Assembly: GCF_016862895.1 (NCBI RefSeq)
Contig: NZ_BONV01000021.1
Coordinates: 122,784 to 186,783 of the forward strand
Reading direction: 5' to 3'
DNA: 64,000 nucleotides
From: Planotetraspora kaengkrachanensis
GTDB taxonomy: Bacteria; Actinomycetota; Actinomycetes; Streptosporangiales; Streptosporangiaceae
The position numbers were made by a program, and so were the translations under genes. The notes under the pieces are model-generated. The model searched no databases. It was not told the DNA's origin and worked only from the letters and a program-made list of their open reading frames with translations. Numbering within the stretch: the stretch's first letter is position 1; each line of letters opens with the position of its first letter. Below are positions 54,145 through 62,387 of the stretch, piece after piece.

Positions 54145-54843
54145 TCATTGGTTGAGAAGTCGCGTGACCTTGAAGGACTGGACGATCTGACCGATCTCCT
54201 CGGCCCGCTGCTGATAGCACGCCGCAGAACAGCGGATCAGCAGAGTCGAGATGCGTGAGCCGTCAGCCGACAGGTACGACGTCTCATCGAAGGTCTGGAC
54301 CCCGTTGGCCAGGCGGAAGTTGAAGACGCTCCGCACCCCCCGGACACCGTCCTGGGGAGGCAGCACCTGGTCGTCCAGGAGCTCGAAGTTCTTGAACGGG
54401 TACTCCGCCGACGTCTCCATCTGCTTGCGGGTGTCGTCCGGCACCGCGACCGGCAGCCCGATGGCGTTGCGCAGGGAGTCGAGCGAGGCCTGGTTCCGCT
54501 GGGCCTCGGTGAGCGTCTGGACCTTCGCCATCACGAAGGGCCGGTCGTCGGCGCCGCTGGTGCCGATCAGGAGGTGATCGGCGGAGGGCTCGGCCTGCGC
54601 GTCGTAGGCGACGCTCCAGGTGAGCTGCTTTTGAACCTGCGCCGTGGCCGACTGAGGGTCGCCGAACAGCTGCCCCTCGAGGGCCGTCTGATCCACTTTC
54701 TTCCACGACGAAGGGACCTTGAAGTAGGTGCCCCCGTCAGCGTCTCGTACGTACGTGTACTCGGGTCCGGCACAGCCGGACAACAACAACAAAGCGGCCG
54801 CAGCCGCAGTCATGACCCCCGATATCGCCCGCGCTCTATCCAC
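54145..54843 (-). CDS. Secreted lipoprotein upstream of the FtsH-like protease
   Basis: A 232-residue protein with a signal peptide and lipobox, LLLLSGC, lipidated Cys at residue 24. The mature part (TYFKVPSSWKKVDQTALEGQ, FNFRLANGVQTFDETSYLSA) is beta-rich, with two Cys near the end (IRCSAACYQQ). I do not recognise a family. It ends 13 bp before the FtsH-like gene and is almost certainly co-transcribed, so it may present or shield substrates at the outer face of the membrane. Divergent from pirin. Confidence 0.75.
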   Translation of the reverse strand: MDRARAISGVMTAAAAALLLLSGCAGPEYTYVRDADGGTYFKVPSSWKKVDQTALEGQLFGDPQSATAQVQKQLTWSVAYDAQAEPSADHLLIGTSGADDRPFVMAKVQTLTEAQRNQASLDSLRNAIGLPVAVPDDTRKQMETSAEYPFKNFELLDDQVLPPQDGVRGVRSVFNFRLANGVQTFDETSYLSADGSRISTLLIRCSAACYQQRAEEIGQIVQSFKVTRLLNQ

Positions 54844-55005
54844 CTGGGCCCAACCTCCGCTTTGCGGGTGTACGAGGTACTACTGCCCGTTTTCTCAGTA
54901 TCACTCTCAGGCCACATCTCGGACAGACTGGAAAACTTGACCAAATCTTGGCCCGATGTTGGCTGCACTTGTGACACCTGGAGGGGAACCCTTGGCCTGG
55001 AATAG

Positions 55006-55017
55006 TTGATTTATCAA
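55006..55017. promoter_or_regulatory. Inverted repeat upstream of the pirin gene
   Basis: TTGATTTATCAA has perfect 5-bp arms and lies 38 bp upstream of the pirin start. A direct repeat ATAGTTG also flanks it. The surrounding 30 bp are AT-rich in an otherwise GC-rich region, so this is a fair operator or promoter candidate. Confidence 0.45.
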
Positions 55018-55055
55018 TAGTTGTTGTGCGGAACGTACTCGACAGAGGAGACCCC

Positions 55056-56057
55056 ATGCCAGCCATCACCGCAGACACGCTCACGTTGCCCCGCCTCCCC
55101 CGGCTGCCCGAGGCGGCCACCGCGTGGCGTCCCGTCTCACGCGTCGTCACCGCGCAGCGCTTCCTCGAGGGAGAGGGCTTCGCCGTGCGGCGCCCGTTCC
55201 CCGGCGTGGACCTGTCGCTCGCCGATCCCTTCCTGCTTCTCGACCACATGGGCGCCGTGGAGTACGCACCCGGCGAGGCGAAGGGCACTCCCTGGCACCC
55301 GCACCGCGGCTTCGAGACGGTGACGTACATCATGGACGGGGCCTTCCAGCATCGGGACACGAACGGGGGCGGCGGGCTCATCTCCGATGGCGATACCCAG
55401 TGGATGACCGCCGGAAGCGGCCTCCAGCACATCGAGCAGCCTCCGCCGGAACTCGTCGCCAAGGGCGGCCTGTTCCACGGGGTGCAGCTGTGGGTCAACC
55501 TGCCCCGCGCCCAGAAGTGGGTGCCGCCCCGCTACCAGGACATCCGCGGCGGCGACGTGAAGCTGCTCGCCAGCGATGACGGCTCCTCGCTCGTCCGGGT
55601 CATCGCGGGCTCGCTCGCCGGCCACGAGGGCCCGGGGATGACCTACACACCGATCACGTACGTCCACGCGACGGTGGCGCCCGGCGCGCGGCTGGCCCTC
55701 CCGTGGCCCGCCGAGTTCAACGCCATGGTCTACGTCCTGAGCGGCGAGGGGCACATCGGCCCGGACGACCGTCCGCTCAACGAGGGCCAGCTCGGCGTGT
55801 TCGGCGGCTACAAGAGCACCGCGGGCGCGCTGAGCATGCGCGCGGCCGACAAGCAGCCGCTCGCCTCACGCCAGGGCTGGGAGATCCTCGTGCTCGGCGG
55901 CCTGCCGATCCACGAGCCGGTCGCCCGCTACGGACCGTTCGTGATGAACACCCGCGAAGAGATCGTCAAGGCCTTCGAGGACTTCCAGGCGGGCCGGATG
56001 GGCGTGGTCCCGGCGGAGCACGTCCCGCACCGGTCCACCGTCGACGAGTCCCTGTAG
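55056..56057 (+). CDS. Pirin family protein
   Basis: A 333-residue cupin of the pirin family. The N-terminal cupin has the metal ligands in WHPHRGFETVTYIMDGAFQH and SGLQHIEQPPPELVAKGG (His-rich, with Glu), followed by VQLWVNLPRAQKWVPPRYQD. The second cupin (AFNA-type: PAEFNAMVYVLSGEGHIGPD) lacks metal ligands, as is usual. Bacterial pirins bind Fe(II) and can modulate enzymes or regulators, or act as quercetin-type dioxygenases; neither can be told from sequence. ATG at 55056 has GAGGAG just before it. Its stop codon lies within the first unit of a 13-bp tandem repeat. Confidence 0.92.
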   Translation: MPAITADTLTLPRLPRLPEAATAWRPVSRVVTAQRFLEGEGFAVRRPFPGVDLSLADPFLLLDHMGAVEYAPGEAKGTPWHPHRGFETVTYIMDGAFQHRDTNGGGGLISDGDTQWMTAGSGLQHIEQPPPELVAKGGLFHGVQLWVNLPRAQKWVPPRYQDIRGGDVKLLASDDGSSLVRVIAGSLAGHEGPGMTYTPITYVHATVAPGARLALPWPAEFNAMVYVLSGEGHIGPDDRPLNEGQLGVFGGYKSTAGALSMRAADKQPLASRQGWEILVLGGLPIHEPVARYGPFVMNTREEIVKAFEDFQAGRMGVVPAEHVPHRSTVDESL

Positions 56058-56130
56058 GCCGGAACGTAGGCCGGGAACGTAGGCCGGGAACGTAGGCCGG
56101 GAACGTAGGCCGGCACGTAAGACGGCAACG
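56054..56130. repeat. Tandem repeat of about 13 bp at the 3' end of the pirin gene
   Basis: The unit GTAGGCCGGGAAC is repeated about five times, nearly perfectly in the middle, then decays (GTAAGACGGCAAC, GTCCGCCAGAAC). The first copy includes the pirin stop. It is not a CRISPR because there are no spacers. It could form a run of weak imperfect hairpins in the transcript or be a slippage expansion. No open frame of interest crosses it. Confidence 0.85.
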
Positions 56131-56279
56131 TCCGCCAGAACGGTGCAACGTCCATGCAACCGTCGTCTTGCGACAATGCGCTCGCACAGGGCCACCCGGT
56201 CATGTAACGCCTGCTCCCCCCGAACGCGACATATTCGTTGCATGTCTCGAAATTTGGGCCGACGGACGTGGAGTGCCGC

Positions 56280-56603
56280 ATGAGCGACAGCATCGATGAC
56301 CTCGACCGCCGGGCCAGGAGCCTGGAATTCGGGATGGCGGTCGAGCACACGTTCGCGGAGGTGTGGTCGGGAGACACGCTGACCATCAGGGATCGGCGTC
56401 TCCTCCTCCTGGGCCTGCTCGTGGCGCAGGGGCTGGACGACATGATCGCGCCGCAGCTGGACGCGGCTCTGCGCACCGGGGAGCTGACGCCGAGCGAACT
56501 GCGCGAGATCGTCGTCTTCCTGACCCACTACGCGGGATGGCCTCGCGGGACGCGGCTGAACGCCCAGGTCGAGGACCTGATCACCCGCTTCATGAATGGC
56601 TAG
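56280..56603 (+). CDS. Carboxymuconolactone decarboxylase-family protein
   Basis: A 107-residue all-helical protein. The C-terminal block LTPSELREIVVFLTHYAGWP followed by RGTRLNAQVEDLI is the CMD fold seen in gamma-carboxymuconolactone decarboxylase. The CxxC pair of the AhpD-like redox branch is absent, so it belongs with the decarboxylase-like branch. ATG at 56280 has GGAG close before it. No other beta-ketoadipate gene is in the window, so the actual substrate is unclear. Confidence 0.85.
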   Translation: MSDSIDDLDRRARSLEFGMAVEHTFAEVWSGDTLTIRDRRLLLLGLLVAQGLDDMIAPQLDAALRTGELTPSELREIVVFLTHYAGWPRGTRLNAQVEDLITRFMNG

Positions 56604-56806
56604 TGACCTGCCGTTCATGCCCACCGAGGTCATCACCGGCCCCGTTCGCGGAGGTACTGTGCGAGGCCGGCGCTGTGCGAGGTGTCGATATAGAGAGAGG
56701 CGGAACGTGCTGTACGTCCTCCGGGGCGCCAAGTAACGGGAAAACATCTCCCCACCACCGTGACGGTGTCCGCGAACGAATCAGACGGGAAGCTAGCTTC
56801 TCGGAG

Positions 56807-57976
56807 GTGAACAGTCGGATTCGCGTCATGGAGATCATCGCCACGATGAACGTCGGCGGACCCGCCACCCAGGTGTCGGGGCTGTGTGAGCGGCTCAATC
56901 CGGAGGAGTTCGACCACCGTCTCTACACCGGTTACGTCGACGGAGGCGAGGGTGACCACCTGCAGTTGCGCGGGATGACGGTGCCGGTGCACCGCATTCC
57001 CAACCTCGGCCGGTTCGTCCGGCCGATCGACGACTCTCGCGCCCTGCTCCGGCTGATCAGCGCCATGCGCGCGTTCCGTCCGCACATCGTCCACACCAGG
57101 ACGACCAAGGCCGGTGCCCTTGGGCGGGTGGCGGCTCGCCTCTCCGGCATAGGCGCCGCCCGGGTCCACGTGTTCCATGGCCATTTCCTCCACCCGCACT
57201 GTCCCCGCCTCAAGCGATCGGTCTACAGGCGTTCCGAGCGGCTTCTCGCACCCATGTCCGATCGCCTCGTCGCGGTCGGGACCCAGGTACGAGACGACCT
57301 CCTGGAGGCCGGGATCGGCTATCCCGAGCAGTATGTCGTGATCCCGCCTGGCGTCCGGCTCGGGCCGATGCCTGACCGTCTGGCCGCCCGCGCGGCTCTC
57401 GGTCTCCCGGCCGGCGCGCCGGTGGTGGCCTACGTGGGCCGGCTTGCCAAATCGAAGCGGCCCGACCGGTTCGCCGAGGTGGCGGGCGCCGTCCTGCAGC
57501 AGGTGCCCGACTGTCGCTTCGTCGTCTGCGGGAGCGGCGAGCTGAAGGAGAAGGTGGAGCGGATCATCCACCCGATGTGGGACTCCTTCCGCCTCCTCGG
57601 ATGGCGGAGGGACGTCGAGCTCGTTTACGCGGCAGCCGACGTTGTGATGCTTACCTCCGATCATGAGGGCACCCCGGTGACTCTGGTCGAAGCGGGAATG
57701 GCCGGCCTCCCGGTGGTGGCCACGCACGTCGGCAGCGTCCCCGAGATCGTCCGGGACGGCTCCACCGGCCTGCTGTCGGGCCCCGACGTCTGGGAGCTCG
57801 CCTCCCATACGGTCAGGCTGCTGTCCGATCCCGCCCTCGCCCGTCGCATGGGAGAGTCGGCCCGCGCGTGGACCACCCGGTCATTCGGCGTCGACCGCCT
57901 GGTCGCGGACACCGAGTCCCTCTACCGGTCGTTGCGCGGTACATCCAGGGCGTGGGCCGACGGGGGCAGCCGATGA
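56807..57976 (+). CDS. Glycosyltransferase family 4
   Basis: A 389-residue GT-B enzyme. The start IIATMNVGGPATQVSGLCER is the acceptor-side GG loop of GT4, and the donor site includes VPGVRLGPMPDRLAARAALG-like sequence and VVAYVGRLAKSKRPDRFAEV. The EX7E motif is in DHEGTPVTLVEAGMAGLPVV. It should add one sugar to a lipid-linked or small acceptor, from a nucleotide donor. GTG at 56807 is the family-like start; ATG at 56828 is an alternative, and ribosome-binding sites do not decide. It ends in a four-base ATGA overlap with the WecA-like gene, so the two are coupled. Confidence 0.9.
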   Translation: MNSRIRVMEIIATMNVGGPATQVSGLCERLNPEEFDHRLYTGYVDGGEGDHLQLRGMTVPVHRIPNLGRFVRPIDDSRALLRLISAMRAFRPHIVHTRTTKAGALGRVAARLSGIGAARVHVFHGHFLHPHCPRLKRSVYRRSERLLAPMSDRLVAVGTQVRDDLLEAGIGYPEQYVVIPPGVRLGPMPDRLAARAALGLPAGAPVVAYVGRLAKSKRPDRFAEVAGAVLQQVPDCRFVVCGSGELKEKVERIIHPMWDSFRLLGWRRDVELVYAAADVVMLTSDHEGTPVTLVEAGMAGLPVVATHVGSVPEIVRDGSTGLLSGPDVWELASHTVRLLSDPALARRMGESARAWTTRSFGVDRLVADTESLYRSLRGTSRAWADGGSR

Positions 57977-58914
57977 GGGTTGCGGAGGCCGTGCCGTTCA
58001 CGCGGTTCGACCCGCGGTGGGGAGGGATCGCGATCACCTTGGGCACGGCCATCCCGTCGGCCGCCGTGCTCGGCTTCGCCGATCTGCGGATCACCGCGAT
58101 CATTCTGGCCGCGACCGCGGTCGCCGCGCTGGGGCTGATCGGCGACATGACGCCGCTCCCTGTGCTCGCCCGCCTGACCGTGCAGTCCGTGGCCGCGGGC
58201 GGCGTCGTGCTCTGCGGAGTCCAGATCACCCTCACAGGGCAGTGGCCCGACGGCCCCGTGACGGTGATGTGGATCGTGGGCGTCGCCAACTGCTTCAGCT
58301 TGCTGAACTCCACGGACAGGCTGCTTCCGGCGGTGACCACGATCACCGCCGTCTTCCTGGCCGGCACCGCCCTCATCCTCGAGGAACCAGCCATCGCGGT
58401 GCTCCTCGCCGCAATGGCCTGCGCGTCATTGGGGCTGCTCGGAGTCAGGACACCCATGGGCGGATCGAGGTCGCTGTTCATTGGGTTCGTCCTGACCTGC
58501 TCGGCGGTCCTGTTGATCGCGGGACGTGGTCAGGACACGATCGCCGCCGGGCTCGTCCTTCCGGCACTCGTGGCCATCGCCGACACCGGCTTCGCCTTCG
58601 CCGGCACCGGCCAGATCACCGACCGCCTCCACCGGGGCGGGCTCGCCCCTCAGGTGGTCGTCGGCACGTACGGGGCCGCGGCCGCGGCCACCGGGCTGCT
58701 CTGCCTGATCGTCGCCATGGGTCTGCTCGCCCCGCTGACGGCCGCTGCGGCCGGGACCGCGCTCGTGGCCGTCGGCGCGTTCCTGTGCCGCCCCCGGCGG
58801 GCCGTCCCCGCCGGGCGCCCGGCGACGGAGCAGATGTCTCGGCTGATCTACGCCGGGGCTGTGCCGCAACAGGCAAGAGACCCCCGCCGTTGGGACGGCG
58901 AGGGCCTCTGCTGA
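57973..58914 (+). CDS. Degenerate WecA/MraY-family membrane protein
   Basis: A 313-residue protein with about nine membrane helices, resembling polyprenyl-phosphate N-acetylhexosamine-1-phosphate transferases. Where those enzymes have a DD-containing loop, it reads GLIGDMTPLPVLARLTVQSV; where they have a conserved NxxNxxDGxDGL, it reads VGVANCFSLLNSTDRLLPAV. The catalytic acidic pair is thus partly lost, and the N-terminal helix-loop with the first DDxxD is missing. It may be a non-catalytic partner of the coupled GT4 enzyme rather than a transferase. The ATG overlaps the GT4 stop (ATGA), and the last codons run into a hairpin. Confidence 0.65.
   Translation: MRVAEAVPFTRFDPRWGGIAITLGTAIPSAAVLGFADLRITAIILAATAVAALGLIGDMTPLPVLARLTVQSVAAGGVVLCGVQITLTGQWPDGPVTVMWIVGVANCFSLLNSTDRLLPAVTTITAVFLAGTALILEEPAIAVLLAAMACASLGLLGVRTPMGGSRSLFIGFVLTCSAVLLIAGRGQDTIAAGLVLPALVAIADTGFAFAGTGQITDRLHRGGLAPQVVVGTYGAAAAATGLLCLIVAMGLLAPLTAAAAGTALVAVGAFLCRPRRAVPAGRPATEQMSRLIYAGAVPQQARDPRRWDGEGLC
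58877..58909. terminator. Hairpin spanning the end of the WecA-like gene
   Basis: CCCCGCCGT and ACGGCGAGGG form a strong GC-rich stem with a short TTGGG-like loop, inside the last codons of the WecA-like gene and before the end of the convergent nucleotide-sugar dehydrogenase. A bidirectional terminator is likely. That a coding region runs into it hints that the true stop of the WecA-like gene may have been lost upstream. Confidence 0.6.
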
Positions 58915-58964
58915 GGTGCTCTACTGGCCGACGTCGGCCTCCTCCGGCCCGAGGCGGCGCTGCC

Positions 58965-60224
58965 TCACAACGTTTCCACGTTGGGGCCGTGGCAGCGGTT
59001 GCGGGTGTCGAAGACGAACATGCTTCCCCGCTGCACCAGGTCGTAGTCGATGTGGTCGTGGTCGGTCAGCACGACGACGGCGTCCGCCTGGGCGAGTTCC
59101 TCGCCCGTCGGCTCGACCAACTCGATCCCGGCCGGCAGCAGGAAGTCGTCGACGAGAGAGTCGGCGGCACGGACGTCCGCGCCGAGCTTGCGCAGGGCCT
59201 TGGCCACCTCGATTGCCGGAGACTCGCGGCAGTCTCCGGTGTTCTTCTTGTAGGACAGGCCAAGAAGGAGGATCCGGCTGCCCTTGACCGGCTTGTACCT
59301 CTGGTTCAGCGCCAGGCTGATCCGACTGACGACATGATCCGGCATGTGGTCGTTGATGTCGTTCGCGAGTTCGACGAACCGGAAGTTGTGCCCGAGGCTG
59401 CGCTTGACCTTCCACGACAGATACGACGGGTCGATCGGCAGACAGTGTCCCCCGACCCCGGGGCCCGGTGTGAAGCGCATGTAGCCGAACGGCTTGGTCG
59501 AGGCGGCGTCGACGGCCTCCCACACGTCGATCCCGAGCTGATGCGCGAAGATCGACAACTCGTTCACCAAGGCGACGTTGACGTGCCTGAACGTGTTCTC
59601 GAGGAGCTTGCTCAGCTCGGCGACCTGCACGGAGGAAACGGGGACGACCTCGTCCACGATCCGGCTGTAGAACGCCTTCACCTTCTCCAGCGAAGCCGCG
59701 TCGATGCCCGACACGACCTTCGGCGTGTTGTCCAGACGCCACCGGGCATTCCCCGGGTCGATCCGTTCCGGGCTGTAGCCCAGGAAGAAGTCCTCTGGTG
59801 TCCGTAGTCCGGACCCGTCCTCGAGCAGCGGCCGAAGGTACTCCTCGGTAGTGCCCGGATAGGTCGTGGACTCCAGGATCACCGTCGCCCCGCGTCGCAG
59901 CGCCGGCGCGATGGCCTCAGCCGCAGAGCCGACGTGGCAGAGGTCGGGCACACCCTCACGAAGGGGCGTCGGCACTGTTATCACGCAGACGTCGAAGCGC
60001 TCGGCGTCGGTGTAGTCGGTGCTCGCGAAATAACGGCCGGACTTGTGGGCGGCGGCCAACTCGCCCTCGCCGACGTCCTCGACATAGGACTCCCCGACGC
60101 TTAGCCGCTTGACTCGCCATTCATCCACGTCGATTCCCACGACGTCGAAGCCGGCCTCGACCGCTCGCATCGCCAGGGGAAGGCCCACATAGCCCTGTCC
60201 GATGACGACTAGTTTTTCTCCCAT
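58965..60224 (-). CDS. Nucleotide-sugar dehydrogenase (UDP-glucose/GDP-mannose dehydrogenase family)
   Basis: A 419-residue NAD-dependent enzyme that oxidises a nucleotide sugar twice, from alcohol to acid, probably to a uronic or aminouronic acid for surface polymers. The N-terminal Rossmann loop is LVVIGQGYVGLPLAMRAVEA. The catalytic Lys is in ELSKLLENTFRHVNVALVNE, and the Cys in FTPGPGVGGHCLPIDPSYLS. FLGYSPERIDPGNARWRLDN is the conserved block also found in fragment form at 44500-44595. ATG at 60224 starts just before the Rossmann motif. Family members of WecC and UDP-glucose 6-dehydrogenase type are both possible. Confidence 0.93.
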   Translation of the reverse strand: MGEKLVVIGQGYVGLPLAMRAVEAGFDVVGIDVDEWRVKRLSVGESYVEDVGEGELAAAHKSGRYFASTDYTDAERFDVCVITVPTPLREGVPDLCHVGSAAEAIAPALRRGATVILESTTYPGTTEEYLRPLLEDGSGLRTPEDFFLGYSPERIDPGNARWRLDNTPKVVSGIDAASLEKVKAFYSRIVDEVVPVSSVQVAELSKLLENTFRHVNVALVNELSIFAHQLGIDVWEAVDAASTKPFGYMRFTPGPGVGGHCLPIDPSYLSWKVKRSLGHNFRFVELANDINDHMPDHVVSRISLALNQRYKPVKGSRILLLGLSYKKNTGDCRESPAIEVAKALRKLGADVRAADSLVDDFLLPAGIELVEPTGEELAQADAVVVLTDHDHIDYDLVQRGSMFVFDTRNRCHGPNVETL

Positions 60225-60381
60225 GTCACAACCTGTCGCTTGCGAGAAGAGGTATGACTCGACTGTAGGAGCCGGACGAGCCCCCATCCTCGATTCACCG
60301 TCGTGGGCGTGTCGTATCGCCTGCCTTCGCCCGAGGGGGGAGATATTGATGTCAACCATCGAATAGCGAATGGAGCCCACA

Positions 60382-60402
60382 ATGAATTACCGGACAAAAT
60401 AA
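60382..60402 (+). other. Six-codon upstream ORF with stop/start overlap
   Basis: ATG at 60382 with GGAG seven bases before it opens MNYRTK and its TAA shares one base with the ATG of the DUF3494 gene (TAATG). This would let ribosomes load on the leader and reinitiate. It is short enough that chance cannot be excluded. Confidence 0.35.
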
Positions 60403-61484
60403 TGCACGCCAGTTATCCTCGCGCCACGCGCCGTGTCGGAACAGGTCGTTACCGGCTGATGGCGGCGCTCGCACCGGTCCTCATAATGGCCGCTCCAGGC
60501 GTCACACCACACGCCGCCCGCGCGGCGGTGCCGCGTGTAGAGCTTCGCGAAGCCGAAGAATGTGCCGTCATGGCGGGAGCCGGGGTGTCCAATACGGATA
60601 TCACCACAATCAGCGGGGACATGGCCGTCAGCCCGGGGACCGCCGTTTCCGGCTTTCCGCCGGGGCAAGTTCGAGGCTCCGTCGAAGTGGACAACGCCGA
60701 GGCGAGGCGGGAGAAGGCCGATGCGGTCGCGGCCTACAACGACGCGGCAAGGCGCACGGCCACCTCCACCATTCCGGCGCAGCTTGGGCGCACCACCAGG
60801 CCATCCGGCGTGTACAAGACCGCGGGAGGAGTCTTTCAGCTGAGCGGGACGCTCATCCTCGACGCCGAAGGCGACCCCGACGCCGTTTTCATCTTCCAGG
60901 CCGCGTCTTTGGTCACGGCGAACGTGAGCAACATCGACCTCGTCGGCGGAGCCCAGGCGAACAACGTGATCTGGCAGCTCAGCGACTCCGCCACGCTGGG
61001 GACGTACTCCACCTTCCGCGGCAACATCCTTGCGCAGAGCTCGGTTGCGGTGAGCGAGGGCGTGGCTCTGTACGGCCGCGCCATCGCTCTCAATGACATG
61101 GTCACCCTCGACGGCACTTCGCAGCATCCGGCCACTCGCATCACCGCACCCGGAGAACCGCCGACCACCACCACTGTGACCTCGTCATCGAACCCCTCTC
61201 GCAGAGGGGAACCCGTCACCTTCACGGCCACGGTGCGCGAGCCGACCGACTCGGTCGTGCCCGCCGGCCAGGTGATCTTCAAGGACGGCTCCACCGTAAT
61301 CGGCTCCGCGTACAACAGCAGCTTGGCTCCCGCGACGTTCACGACCTCAGACCTCACCAGGGGCGCCCACGACATCACCGCGGTTTATCTGAACGGCGGC
61401 ACGGCAGTGAATGAGGCCTGGGTGTACTTCACGCCGAGCACATCCGAAGTGCTCACCCAGGTCGTCCTCAACAGGAGGTCGTAA
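60402..61484 (+). CDS. Secreted DUF3494 (ice-binding/adhesin fold) protein with Ig-like domain
   Basis: A 360-residue secreted protein. A signal peptide (VLIMAAPGVTPHAARA) is followed by DUF3494, the ice-binding beta-solenoid fold: ECAVMAGAGVSNTDITTISG, FPPGQVRGSVEVDNAEARRE and AVFIFQAASLVTANVSNIDL are characteristic. Around residues 260-350 an Ig-like domain follows (TTTTVTSSSNPSRRGEPVTF and ending GAHDITAVYLNGG), like Big-type adhesin repeats. In soil actinobacteria a surface adhesion role is at least as likely as ice binding. No anchor motif is seen at the C terminus. A paralogue is at 62705. Confidence 0.88.
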   Translation: MHASYPRATRRVGTGRYRLMAALAPVLIMAAPGVTPHAARAAVPRVELREAEECAVMAGAGVSNTDITTISGDMAVSPGTAVSGFPPGQVRGSVEVDNAEARREKADAVAAYNDAARRTATSTIPAQLGRTTRPSGVYKTAGGVFQLSGTLILDAEGDPDAVFIFQAASLVTANVSNIDLVGGAQANNVIWQLSDSATLGTYSTFRGNILAQSSVAVSEGVALYGRAIALNDMVTLDGTSQHPATRITAPGEPPTTTTVTSSSNPSRRGEPVTFTATVREPTDSVVPAGQVIFKDGSTVIGSAYNSSLAPATFTTSDLTRGAHDITAVYLNGGTAVNEAWVYFTPSTSEVLTQVVLNRRS

Positions 61485-61622
61485 AGTAAACTCCTGTTCA
61501 CATTTGTTAACCCGAGCTGGAACTCCGGAAAGGCATCACCATATCGCGGAAGGGTATCTCCCGACCGCACCGTCAATTGCGGTGAATCAAAAAGTCCAAT
61601 TATCGCCGCAAAGGGGAACAAG

Positions 61623-62387
61623 TTGATTCCTCGGAGAACTTCCAGCTTGGCCGCGGTCTTGACAGTGGCCTTCGGAGCGATCGCGTTGTCCGATCCCGAA
61701 GTGGTGAGCGCGGCCTCCCACGCGCGAGAACCCCTCCGAACCGAACGCCAGTCGAGCGGGGACGGGCCGCCCGCCCGCTTCCACAGGCACTGCCACGGAC
61801 ACTGCCACGGGCGTCACCGCTGCCGGAATCACTGCAGGCGAGGCCCTCGTGGGCCAAGAGGTCTCCAGGGGAATGAAGGGCCTCAAGGGCCGAGAGGTCT
61901 TCCCGGTCACGACGTTCTTCCTGTTCGTGACTTTCTTCACGGACTTGCCGGGCCCGCCGGACGGCCTGGCCCGCCTGGCCCCCCGGGACCGACCGGACCC
62001 ATCGGACCGACCGGACCCACCGGCTCGGCCGGACCGGCCGGCTCGACTTCGAGCGTCGCCTCCGTACTTGTCGGGCTATTGTTCGAACCGTACGACACGA
62101 ATTTCATGGCGTACGTCTCCGACGGCACGACATGGATCCGCGATCCCCGGACGGCTGAGCCGTGGCACAGCCTCACCTCGGTGAAAAATTATCCCGCCGG
62201 CGTGATCGGCGTCTCGTTGACGGAGGCCGCCGCGCCCTTCAACACCCTGCTGGTCACTGTGCTGACTTCGACCGGTACTCTCGCGCAGTCCGCGTGCACC
62301 CTCACCGCCCCTCCCCCGCCTCCCGGATCGGCATGGGGACCGGCCTACTGCGGCGCGTTCACCACCATCACGCCTCCAGCCTCATGA
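61623..62387 (+). CDS. Secreted collagen-like protein with Cys/His cluster
   Basis: A 254-residue protein. TTG at 61623 is chosen because GGGGAACAAG precedes it and a signal peptide follows. Residues 54-71 are rich in Cys and His ([16 protein letters not shown]). Two Gly-x-y blocks follow: about residues 74-95 and 107-140, the latter including [16 protein letters not shown], with a 12-residue break between. The C-terminal 110 residues form a beta-rich globular domain ([20 protein letters not shown]). This looks like a trimeric collagen-like surface protein whose Cys/His cluster could crosslink or bind metal. The neighbours on both sides are DUF3494 proteins. Confidence 0.8.
   Translation: MIPRRTSSLAAVLTVAFGAIALSDPEVVSAASHAREPLRTERQSSGDGPPARFHRHCHGHCHGRHRCRNHCRRGPRGPRGLQGNEGPQGPRGLPGHDVLPVRDFLHGLAGPAGRPGPPGPPGPTGPIGPTGPTGSAGPAGSTSSVASVLVGLLFEPYDTNFMAYVSDGTTWIRDPRTAEPWHSLTSVKNYPAGVIGVSLTEAAAPFNTLLVTVLTSTGTLAQSACTLTAPPPPPGSAWGPAYCGAFTTITPPAS

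Noticed and set aside
51330..54155. A 941-residue plus-strand frame
   Set aside because: Antisense to the FtsH-like protease; His/Asp/Glu-rich composition typical of a shadow frame.
56054..56130. Possible CRISPR array
   Set aside because: Units are directly adjacent with no unique spacers and no cas genes are in the window.
61860..62184. Frameshift inside the collagen-like gene
   Set aside because: The 12-residue break between the two Gly-x-y blocks is in frame and both sides continue in the same frame to a coding-like C-terminal domain.
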